Of a stretch of DNA of 28,888 nt, positions 8,327 through 14,621 are shown in pieces (position 1 is the stretch's first letter; each line of letters begins with the position of its first letter). The stretch spans positions 1-28,888 of the forward strand of contig CAJUSE010000027.1 of the NCBI GenBank assembly GCA_910588975.1, read 5' to 3'. This stretch comes from an uncultured Oscillospiraceae bacterium (GTDB lineage Bacteria > Bacillota > Clostridia > Oscillospirales > Oscillospiraceae). Made by a program: the position numbers and the translations under genes. The notes below the pieces were generated by a model. That model saw only the letters and a program-made list of their open reading frames with translations, had not been told where the DNA came from and did not search any database.

Positions 8327-9247
8327 TTAGAGCTTGCACAGCTCGGCGGCCGTCTTAGCGGCCAGCCGGGCGTTGTTGAACACCAGCTCGATGTTGGAGT
8401 GGAGGCTGTCCCCGCCGGTGAGCTGCTGGATGCGGTCCAGCAGGAAGGGGGTGATCTCCTTGCCGTGGATGCCCTTGGCGTTGGCCTCGCCCACGGCGTC
8501 GTTGATGGCCTTGTTGATGACCTCGGGGTCCATGGAGAACTCCTCGGGGATGGGGTTGGTCACCAGCATGCCGCCGTGGAAGCCCAGCTCCTGTTGAACG
8601 GAGAAGATCCGGGCAAGCTCGGCGGGGGAGTCCACCCGGTAGTCCACCTTGAAGCCGGAGCGGCGGGTGTAGAAGGCGGGCAGCTCCTCGGTGCCGTAGC
8701 CCATGACGGGCACGCCGTGGGTCTCCAGATACTCCAGGGTCAGCCCCAGATCCAGAATGGACTTGGCCCCGGCGCAGACCACCATCACGGGGGTGTGGGC
8801 CAGCTCCTCCAGGTCGGCAGAGATGTCCATGGTGGTCTCGGCCCCCCGGTGGACGCCGCCGATGCCGCCGGTGGCGAAGATCTTGATGCCCGCCATGTGG
8901 GCGATGATCATGGTGGTGGTGACGGTGGTGGCGCCGTCCTCCCCCCGGGCCACCAGGGTGGCCAGATCCCGGCGGCTGGCCTTGGTCACGCTGAGACCCT
9001 TCTTGCCCAGATGCTCAATGTCCTCCTTGGAGCAGCCCGCCTTCAGCCGGCCGCCGATGACGGCGATGGTGGCGGGGACGGCCCCGTTTTCCCGGATGAT
9101 GCTCTCCACCTGCAGGGCGGTCTCCACATTCTGGGGATAGGGCATGCCGTGGGAGATGATGGTGGACTCCAGAGCCACCACCGGCTTGCCCTGGGCAACG
9201 GCGGCAGCCACCTCGGGGGACACGTCCAGGTACTTGTTGAGCTGCAT
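8327..9247 (-). CDS. psuG: Pseudouridine-5'-phosphate glycosidase
   Basis: Cleaves the C-C glycosidic bond of pseudouridine 5'-phosphate to uracil and ribose 5-phosphate, allowing salvage of pseudouridine from RNA turnover. The 306-residue product has normal family length. It shows VALESTIISHGMPYPQN with the acidic residue Glu27, AVIGGRLKAG, SVTKASRRDL with the Schiff-base lysine Lys89, ATGGIGGVHRGA, CAGAKSILDL and LVTNPIPEEF. These correspond to Glu31 and Lys93 of the E. coli enzyme. Start ATG 9247-9245, with an AGGAGG ribosome site 8 bases upstream. Its partner kinase (9699-10778) is on the same strand, 451 bp upstream and behind its own promoter, so the two are neighbours but not obviously one transcript. 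Confidence 0.96.
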   Translation of the reverse strand: MQLNKYLDVSPEVAAAVAQGKPVVALESTIISHGMPYPQNVETALQVESIIRENGAVPATIAVIGGRLKAGCSKEDIEHLGKKGLSVTKASRRDLATLVARGEDGATTVTTTMIIAHMAGIKIFATGGIGGVHRGAETTMDISADLEELAHTPVMVVCAGAKSILDLGLTLEYLETHGVPVMGYGTEELPAFYTRRSGFKVDYRVDSPAELARIFSVQQELGFHGGMLVTNPIPEEFSMDPEVINKAINDAVGEANAKGIHGKEITPFLLDRIQQLTGGDSLHSNIELVFNNARLAAKTAAELCKL

Positions 9248-9262
9248 AGTAATTACCTCCTG

Positions 9263-9284
9263 TTATAAATATGGGATATTATAA
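9263..9284 (-). promoter_or_regulatory. Likely psuG -10 region overlapped by an inverted repeat
   Basis: TTATAAATAT GGG ATATTATAA is an inverted repeat with one extra base, lying just upstream of the psuG ribosome site. The minus strand carries TATAAT (9283-9278) within it, but no good -35 box sits 16-18 bases away. This could be an activator-dependent or repressor-covered promoter. The rest of the gap to 9698 holds the palindrome at 9338-9358 and two hairpins, and no gene. Confidence 0.45.
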
Positions 9285-9337
9285 TTTATTGTATTTGGAA
9301 ATGCGCCGGGTTCAGGTGGAGGGGCAGGGGTCGGCGG

Positions 9338-9358
9338 GGCGAGGGCGCCCCGCCCTAC
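9338..9358. repeat. Palindrome of the TAGGGCGGGGC type
   Basis: The minus strand reads CGTAGGGCGGGGCGCCCTCG and then CCCCGCC, an 8-bp stem (GGCGGGGC / GCCCCGCC) led by the tetranucleotide GTAG. It resembles the elements at 2541-2561 and 22623-22705. A separate 12-bp hairpin (CCAGAACCGCTT / AAGCGGTTCTGG) is at 9599-9625, between psuK and psuG, without a T-tract. Confidence 0.5.
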
Positions 9359-9698
9359 GAAAGAGTGGGTTGGTTTTACCCAGGCGGTGGGGATTGCAAC
9401 GTTGTGTGTTCCAATGTCCAGATATTCAGCAGCAGCGGCGCAAATGGGAAAACGGGTCGTTCAGACGCTGGCCGCCGGAAACAAAAGGGACGGCATAACA
9501 AATTTTCACCCGAGGTATGACATAGCGGGGTTGGGATTTTTACGGTTGTACCGTAGGGTCTTATGATTTCCACTGGTCTGGCCCTTAAAGTTCGGAGTCC
9601 AGAACCGCTTTCTAAGCGGTTCTGGGCCCGGCTGGCAAGCCAGAAATAGGTTTATCAAAAAGAGATTGCAAAATTAGAGAGATCGGGCGGCCCATTCT

Positions 9699-10778
9699 TT
9701 ACATCCCCGCACGCTGCCGGACGGCACGGGGGCTCATGAGGGGGTTGATGGTCTCCTCCCCCTCCACGGCGATGGCGGCGGCGCCCTGGGCCAGTCGGGC
9801 GGTGTGCTCCAAATCGTTGCCCTCCAGATAGGCCCAGGCCAGGCCGGCCATGAAAGCGTCCCCCGCCCCGGTGGCGTTGACCATGTGGGCCGGCAGGCAG
9901 GGCTGATACACCGCCCCGCTGTGGTCGGCGGCGTAGACCCCCTCGCTGCCCAGGGAGATGAACACCCGCCTTAGGCCGGTGTCCAGCAGGACCTGGGCGG
10001 CCTTTTCCAGGCTGGGCCGGTCGATGATGTGGACGCCGCTGAGCAGGGCGGCCTCCATCCGGTTGGGCTTCAGGGTGTGGATGCGCCCCAGCACCGGAGC
10101 CAGCTTCACCGCCTTGGCGGTGGAGACGGGATCTGCAAAGATGGGAGCCTTTACATTTTCGCACAGCCAATGGATAGAGGCCTCGGGGATGTTGGTGTCC
10201 AGCACCACCACCTGGGCGTTGTCCAGCAGGGAGCGGCGGGACTGGAGGTAGGCTGGGGTAATGTGCTCGCAGATGTCCATATCGCTGACGGCCAGGGCCA
10301 TGTCCCCGTCGGGGCCGGAGAGGAACAGGTAGGTGGAGGTGGCCCCGCCGGCCACCGTCCGTGCCTGGGAGATGTCGATGCCCAGCTCGGCGCAGCTTGC
10401 GGCGATGCGCTGGGCGTAGAGGTCATCCCCCAGAGCGGTGAGCAGCCGCACATCGCAGTCCAGCAGGGCCATGTTGTGGGCGATATTCCGGCCCACGCCC
10501 CCCAGGGACATGCGGACCTTGCCCGGGTTGGAGTCCCCCGCCACCAGGGGCTGATCGGACCGGCCCCCAATGTCCATGTTGACTCCGCCCACCACCACGG
10601 CGTAGCTGGGGCTGCGCAGCACATAGCCCTTGCCCGCCAGATAGCCCTTCTTGGTCAGGTTGGAGATGTGCACGGCCACCGAGGCTTTGCTGCAGCCTGT
10701 CTTTTCCGCCAGCTCCTGGTGGGTGATCATGGGGTTTTGGGCGATATAGTTCAGGATCTCTCGCTCCCGCTGGGTCAT
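9699..10778 (-). CDS. psuK: PfkB-family kinase with N-terminal HTH, probable pseudouridine kinase
   Basis: Predicted to phosphorylate pseudouridine to pseudouridine 5'-phosphate, the substrate of the neighbouring PsuG. The 359-residue product has an N-terminal winged-helix region (residues 1-57; ILNYIAQNPMITHQELAEKT, then CSKASVAVHISNL). A PfkB ribokinase fold follows: GGVNMDIGG, SLGGVGRNIAHNMALL near the substrate site, LKPNRMEA, and the anion-hole and catalytic motif NATGAGDAFMAG with Asp307. HTH-kinase fusions of this type are known, for example E. coli YeiI. I use the ATG at 10778-10776, with AAGAGGTGG as ribosome site. A GTG at 10787 would overlap that site. The fused HTH suggests that it also regulates transcription, possibly its own. 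Pseudouridine as substrate is inferred from the psuG neighbour. Confidence 0.85.
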   Translation of the reverse strand: MTQREREILNYIAQNPMITHQELAEKTGCSKASVAVHISNLTKKGYLAGKGYVLRSPSYAVVVGGVNMDIGGRSDQPLVAGDSNPGKVRMSLGGVGRNIAHNMALLDCDVRLLTALGDDLYAQRIAASCAELGIDISQARTVAGGATSTYLFLSGPDGDMALAVSDMDICEHITPAYLQSRRSLLDNAQVVVLDTNIPEASIHWLCENVKAPIFADPVSTAKAVKLAPVLGRIHTLKPNRMEAALLSGVHIIDRPSLEKAAQVLLDTGLRRVFISLGSEGVYAADHSGAVYQPCLPAHMVNATGAGDAFMAGLAWAYLEGNDLEHTARLAQGAAAIAVEGEETINPLMSPRAVRQRAGM

Positions 10779-10789
10779 AGACACCACCT

Positions 10790-10851
10790 CTTAAGGAAAA
10801 TAAAGAGCCTTAATATAACTTAAGTATAGCCAAGCCACACCCCCTTGTCAA
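10790..10851 (-). promoter_or_regulatory. psuK promoter with CTTAA-type operator candidates
   Basis: The minus strand reads a perfect TTGACA (10851-10846), 17 bases, then TATACT (10828-10823), a strong sigma-A promoter. Overlapping and just past the -10 box is CTTAA-N6-TTAAG (10809-10824). A further palindromic CTTAAG sits at 10790-10795, next to the ribosome site. Such a dyad at the start point would suit repression, plausibly by the HTH domain of the gene product. Confidence 0.7.
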
Positions 10852-10854
10852 GGG

Positions 10855-10896
10855 AAAAAGGGCGGGCCCTGTCCGGAGACAGGACCCGCCCTTTTT
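10855..10896. terminator. Terminator after marR, symmetrical
   Basis: AAAAAGGGCGGG (10855-10866) pairs with CCCGCCCTTTTT (10885-10896), with an inner CCTGTC/GACAGG stem. On the minus strand it ends the marR message in a T-tract that stops four bases before the psuK -35 box. It would also work on the plus strand. Confidence 0.85.
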
Positions 10897-10903
10897 GGTG
10901 GGA

Positions 10904-11410
10904 TCAAAAACCGCCGTTTGCGGGGTCGGTGAGCATTTGCTGGAACAGATCGTCCATCCGGTGGGCCACCTTGAAGAAGGCCTCCACCTCCCGCTGGGAG
11001 CAGCTCTTCAGGGCGTGGAGCACCCGGGAGGTGTGGTCCACGGAGTAGGCCCGTGTCTGGACGGCCAGAGCCTCTCCCTCCTCGGTGGTGTTGAGGTGGA
11101 CCAGCTTTGCGTTGTCGGGGTGCTTTGTCCGGCTGAGCAGCCCCATCCGGTCCAGCTTGCCCACAAACTGGGAGGCAGCGCCGGGGGTGATGCTCATGAG
11201 CCGGGCCACCTCGGTGACGGTGATGCCCGGGTTATCGGACACCAGGGTGAGAACATGGACCTCGGTGGTGCTGACGCCGGTGCCCTCCAGGTAGGGGCGG
11301 GGCAGACGCAGACAGCGCATGTAATGAGATGCAAACTGATATAGAGCCCTGTACTTGGCGTTGGTCTCCTGATAACTGTCTTCCTGACTGAATGTCCACT
11401 TGTCGTCCAT
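10904..11410 (-). CDS. MarR-family transcriptional regulator
   Basis: A 168-residue DNA-binding protein expected to act as a dimer with a ligand- or stress-sensitive winged helix. The centre shows STTEVHVLTLVSDNPGITVT, then EVARLMSITPGAASQFVGKL (recognition helix region) and GLLSRTKHPDNAKLVHLNTT (wing), the typical MarR order. The N-terminal and C-terminal helices form the dimer interface. Start ATG 11410-11408, with an AGAGGAGGGG ribosome site upstream. It stands alone, with a terminator on one side and a long regulatory region on the other. The inverted repeat at 11434-11459 suggests autoregulation. Its targets cannot be read from the sequence. The nearest candidates are the plus-strand RNA at 11530 and the peptide transporter genes. 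Confidence 0.9.
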   Translation of the reverse strand: MDDKWTFSQEDSYQETNAKYRALYQFASHYMRCLRLPRPYLEGTGVSTTEVHVLTLVSDNPGITVTEVARLMSITPGAASQFVGKLDRMGLLSRTKHPDNAKLVHLNTTEEGEALAVQTRAYSVDHTSRVLHALKSCSQREVEAFFKVAHRMDDLFQQMLTDPANGGF

Positions 11411-11433
11411 TATAGACCCCTCCTCTATTTATT

Positions 11434-11459
11434 TAGCTGCTATATCAATGTAGCCACTA
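11434..11459. promoter_or_regulatory. Candidate MarR operator upstream of marR
   Basis: TAGCTGCTA-N8-TAGCCACTA is an imperfect inverted repeat (7 of 9 positions) lying 24 bp upstream of the marR start. That is the size and position typical of MarR-family operators. A clear promoter was not fixed, but TTGCCA near 11492-11487 on the minus strand is a possible -35 box. Confidence 0.5.
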
Positions 11460-11529
11460 ATACTTTATCATATAACAATTGGGTTTGGCAAGAGCAATTC
11501 CTTCGATTTCGATAAAAATTTTCCTCAAA

Positions 11530-11662
11530 GGTCAAAAACAACCCCTCGCCACCGCTCAAGTTACCCTCTATGCTGCCCGGTTCGGGTGAGGAGACTTGCA
11601 GGACTCTGTGAAAAATCTGTCGTTTTTGACCGGGGCAGCCTTATGGGCCGCCCCGTTTTTTT
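11530..11662 (+). ncRNA. Structured RNA candidate with intrinsic terminator, class unknown
   Basis: GGTCAAAAAC (11530-11539) pairs perfectly with GTTTTTGACC (11622-11631), closing a domain of about 100 nt. Inside it CAAGT...ACTTG and ACCC...GGGT can form one helix, and CCTC...GAGG a competing one. The domain abuts a terminator, CGGGGCAGCC TTATG GGCCGCCCCG (11631-11655), followed by seven T residues (11656-11662). GCTGCCC at 11572-11578 is complementary to GGGCAGC at 11633-11639, the 5' side of the terminator, so an antiterminator is possible. The sequence does not match the riboswitch or housekeeping RNA consensus sequences I can recall (TPP, SAM, glycine, M-box, ZTP, fluoride, SRP RNA, RNase P, tmRNA). 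The next gene begins about 590 bp downstream behind another promoter, so it may be a free small RNA or an orphan attenuator. Confidence 0.6.
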
Positions 11663-11990
11663 GCCCCCGGGCCCGCCCAAGGCCCCTCGCTTTTATTAGC
11701 CGGTATGTAACCCCTGGCAAAATGACAGGGGATGTATTCTCTTGCAAAAATGAAAGAAATGTGTACACAACCAGCAGCCCCTTGACAGAAAAATATGGAA
11801 GTAGGCTATATTTTTGCTACAAAATGTTGATAAAATTCGGGAAATGTTACAAAAGTGTTGCGTACCAAACCTGGGCGAAAGGGCCGAAAATACGCCTGGC
11901 ATTTCGGGAGGTATTGGTAAAACTGCACAAGTTGAAGCCAAAAAGGCCCAATCTTGCAAGAAAACCGGTCATTTGCAAGAAAATCTTTGC
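11663..11990. other. AT-richer intergenic region upstream of the peptide-binding protein
   Basis: No supported gene. A possible promoter, TTGACA (11783-11788) with TATATT 19 bases further on, is less well spaced than the one at 11991. At 11842-11862 AAATGTTACAAAAGTGTTGC resembles AAATGTAACAAAATGTAGCA at 16675-16697, upstream of oppB, and may be a shared regulatory site. Confidence 0.4.
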
Positions 11991-12019
11991 TTGACATGCA
12001 AGGGGGAAAGCAGTATCCT
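11991..12019 (+). promoter_or_regulatory. Promoter of the first binding-protein gene
   Basis: TTGACA (11991-11996), 17 bases, TATCCT (12014-12019). The transcript would have a leader of about 230 nt. The same unusual -10 box TATCCT with the same spacing occurs before the second binding-protein gene at 14403-14431. Confidence 0.75.
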
Positions 12020-12254
12020 TTTAGAAAGTTTTTCTTACAGGTGTGGCCCTTTCGCCCCTGAATGTGCGGAGTGGAAAAAGCCGCCTGGAAAGAAGAACAT
12101 CCCACCTGGGCGGCACCCTGTGAGAGGGGAAAGCCCAAACAGCGGCGGGCAGCGTCCCCCGCACCATGAGGATCCGATCGCCCCTCTGCCCGCCCGGCGG
12201 GGAGGCTTTGGATAAAGAGAGACGTCGCATCACTATTTTTAAGGAGGAGTAAGC

Positions 12255-14165
12255 ATGAAATTCAAGAGACTGCTGTCCCTGGGCTTGGCGCTGAGCCTTA
12301 GCCTGTCCCTGGCCGCCTGCGGCGGCGGCGACGACAAGGACCCTGTCGAGGGCGGCGACGCCACCGGCCCCAAGATCTTTGTCGACTGGAACGACCAGGC
12401 CCACGAGATGGAGGACTTTATGTACCTGCACTCTGAGGGCGCCGTGGACGGCCGTGTGCTGGGCAACGTCTGGGAGGGTTTGCTGACCCAGGACGCCAAC
12501 GCCAACATCATCCCTCAGATCGCCACCGAGTGGTCCCACAATGAGGACGCCAGCGAGTGGTACTTCACCCTCCGTGACGACGTGAAGTGGGTGGGCCACG
12601 ACAAGGAGATCAAGGCCGACCTGACCTCTGAGGACTTCCTCACCGGCATCGAGTGGACCCTGAACTACTGGAAGAATGACGCCAAGCACCTGCAGATGCT
12701 CACCGCCACCGTCATTGGCGCTCAGGAGTACTTCGACTACACCAAGGAGGAGCTGGACCAGGAGGCTGGTTACAAGACCCTGGGCACCGACGAGAAGTTC
12801 CTGAACACCGTGGGCATCGAGGCTCCCGATCCCACCCACCTGACCTTCAAGCTCATCCAGCCCACCCCCTATTTTGACTCCGTCATCATGGGCGTGTGCG
12901 GCTTCCCTCTGAGCCAGGGCCTGGTGGATGAGCTGGGCGTTGAGGGCGTGAAGGGCATGGACAACACCACCATGTGGGTCAATGGTCCCTACATCATCGA
13001 CGAGTACATCAACAACAACTCCAAGGTCTTTGTGAAGAACCCCCACTACTGGAACCCCGACGTTGTCTCCTTTGACGAGGTCCAGGTGAAGATGGTGCCC
13101 GACACCGAGACCGACGACACCATGTTCATGACCGGCGAGATCGACCGCTGCACCCTGTCCGAGTCCAACCTGCGTATGATCTATGACGATCCCAACCACC
13201 CCTTCCACGACAACCTGGTGGAGGTCCGTGACTCTCCCTTCGCCTACCAGATCCACCTCAACTACAACAAGTGGAAGGCTGACGGCACCCCCGACGAGGA
13301 CTGGAACAAGGCCGTCAACAACGAGAACTTCCGTCTGGCTATCCGCTACGGCGTGAACCTGGAGGCCTATTGGGCCCGGTTCAACTTCATCAACCCCGAG
13401 TCCAACGCTCTGGAGACCTTCACCGCCGCTGAGGTGGCCAAGTTCTCCGACGGCAAGGACTACGCCGACCGGGTCAAGGAGATCCTGAACGTCCCCGCCG
13501 AGGGCCGTTACGATGCCGCCAAGGGCGCCGAGTACGTAAAGCTGGCCAAGGAGGAGCTCACCGCCGCCGGCGTCAACTTCCCCATTGAGCTGCGCTACTA
13601 CATCAAGGCCGGCGATGCCGTTGCTCAGGACAACGCCACCGTGCTGCAGCAGGCCTTTGAGGAGTGCTTCGGCAAGGACATGATCAACTTTGTCATCGAC
13701 ACCTACGTTGCCTCCTTTGCCAAGGAGATCCAGGTCAGCCACCTGCACTCCATCAACACCTCCGGCTGGGGCGCCGACTACCGTGATCCCGAGAACTTCC
13801 TGACTCAGATCATCACCGGCACCGACAGCGCCTACTACGCCGCCCGGATGGACTACGAGAACGAGGCTCTGCCCGAGGCCAAGGCCCAGTGGGATGAGTT
13901 CACCAGCATGGTCATCGAGGCCAACAAGATCACCGGCGACCTGGATGCCCGTTACGAGGCCCAGGCTCAGGCCGAGGCCTTCGCCCTGGAGCACGCCCTC
14001 ATCGTGCCCCTGCGCTGCCCGTTCACCGCTTGGGCTATGACCCGTGAGAACTGCTTCACTCACCCCCGCAACAGCTACAAGTACGTCAACTATGAGCTGA
14101 AGGATGAGCCCTACACCACTGCCGAGTACGAGCAGCTGTGGGCCGACTTCAACGCTGGGAAGTAA
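12255..14165 (+). CDS. Oligopeptide ABC transporter substrate-binding lipoprotein (first paralogue)
   Basis: An OppA/DppA-type (SBP family 5) lipoprotein of 636 residues that should bind peptides outside the membrane and deliver them to the OppBC channel. It has a lipoprotein signal peptide with lipobox LAAC (Cys22), a glycine- and acid-rich linker (GGGDDKDPVEGGD), and then family blocks such as NVWEGLLTQDANANIIPQIA, WYFTLRDDVKWVG, SEDFLTGIEW, PYFDSVIMG, NGPYIIDEYINNNSKVFVKN and GWGADYRDPENFLTQ. Ribosome site AAGGAGGAG, seven bases before ATG. It has its own promoter and terminator, separate from the permease genes, which would allow excess binding protein. It is clearly paralogous to the next gene (shared GE-DRC-LSE-NLR and DDPN segments). 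The exact ligand is unknown. Confidence 0.93.
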   Translation: MKFKRLLSLGLALSLSLSLAACGGGDDKDPVEGGDATGPKIFVDWNDQAHEMEDFMYLHSEGAVDGRVLGNVWEGLLTQDANANIIPQIATEWSHNEDASEWYFTLRDDVKWVGHDKEIKADLTSEDFLTGIEWTLNYWKNDAKHLQMLTATVIGAQEYFDYTKEELDQEAGYKTLGTDEKFLNTVGIEAPDPTHLTFKLIQPTPYFDSVIMGVCGFPLSQGLVDELGVEGVKGMDNTTMWVNGPYIIDEYINNNSKVFVKNPHYWNPDVVSFDEVQVKMVPDTETDDTMFMTGEIDRCTLSESNLRMIYDDPNHPFHDNLVEVRDSPFAYQIHLNYNKWKADGTPDEDWNKAVNNENFRLAIRYGVNLEAYWARFNFINPESNALETFTAAEVAKFSDGKDYADRVKEILNVPAEGRYDAAKGAEYVKLAKEELTAAGVNFPIELRYYIKAGDAVAQDNATVLQQAFEECFGKDMINFVIDTYVASFAKEIQVSHLHSINTSGWGADYRDPENFLTQIITGTDSAYYAARMDYENEALPEAKAQWDEFTSMVIEANKITGDLDARYEAQAQAEAFALEHALIVPLRCPFTAWAMTRENCFTHPRNSYKYVNYELKDEPYTTAEYEQLWADFNAGK

Positions 14166-14198
14166 GACAATTTCACCGGCGAAAGCGATGTAAACCTC

Positions 14199-14237
14199 GG
14201 CGCCCCGGGCAAAGAGATTTGCCCGGGGCGCCCTTTT
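14199..14237 (+). terminator. Terminator of the first binding-protein gene
   Basis: GGCGCCCCGGGCAAA GAGA and its perfect 15-bp complement (14199-14232), followed by CTTTTAT, 33 bp past the stop codon. It separates the two binding-protein genes. Confidence 0.85.
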
Positions 14238-14402
14238 ATCTCCCCGCAGCGTGCATGAGCGCCAGGGGGGCAGAGGGCCGGCATAGATGCCCCAAAGGGA
14301 CCTTGTTCCGACCGGGAGCTGGTTATTCCGCCCCGGAGTGTACGTTCGCCCGGCCTGCGGTCAGGCCTGGGAAATAATTTAGCACATTGCAGTGAAAAAC
14401 AA

Positions 14403-14431
14403 TTGACGCAGGGCAAGGGCTGTGGTATCCT
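14403..14431 (+). promoter_or_regulatory. Promoter of the second binding-protein gene
   Basis: TTGACG (14403-14408), 17 bases, TATCCT (14426-14431). It is the same -10 box and spacing as the promoter at 11991-12019. Between the previous terminator and this promoter (14238-14402) I see nothing supported. Confidence 0.72.
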
Positions 14432-14451
14432 ATTAAAATATTATGGTTGCT

Positions 14452-14494
14452 CCATTTGCATGCAAATGGCCGCCTTTCTCCCGGGAGAAAGGCG
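14452..14494. promoter_or_regulatory. Two adjacent perfect palindromes in the leader of the second binding-protein gene
   Basis: CCATTTGCATGCAAATGG (14452-14469) and CGCCTTTCTCCCGGGAGAAAGGCG's two halves (14471-14494) are perfect palindromes of 18 and 24 bp, one base apart, starting about 15 bp after the expected start point. They could be operators for a dimeric regulator or, in RNA, hairpins of the 5' leader. The first paralogue's leader has no equivalent. Confidence 0.6.
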
Positions 14495-14621
14495 AAAGGC
14501 CCTCATTACACCGGGGCCGTTGACAAATGAGTACCGCCCGGCGGGTGGCGGGGTCTCCTGTCCGCCACGGGCGTTACCAAAATAAGGATCGAAAACAAAT
14601 CAGGAATGGAGAGGATCGGAA

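Noticed and set aside
11530..11662. Assignment of the structured RNA to SRP RNA, 6S RNA, M-box, SAM, ZTP or another known class
   Set aside because: None of the consensus motifs I can recall are present. Left as unknown rather than forced.
11596..11994. 132-codon plus-strand frame after the structured RNA, as the gene controlled by it
   Set aside because: It starts inside the RNA domain, runs through its terminator, has no ribosome site and resembles no family.
12021..14063. Minus-strand open frame of 680 codons opposite the first binding-protein gene
   Set aside because: Antisense shadow of a clear lipoprotein gene. Composition is the typical repetitive Gly/Val/Leu/Asp pattern.
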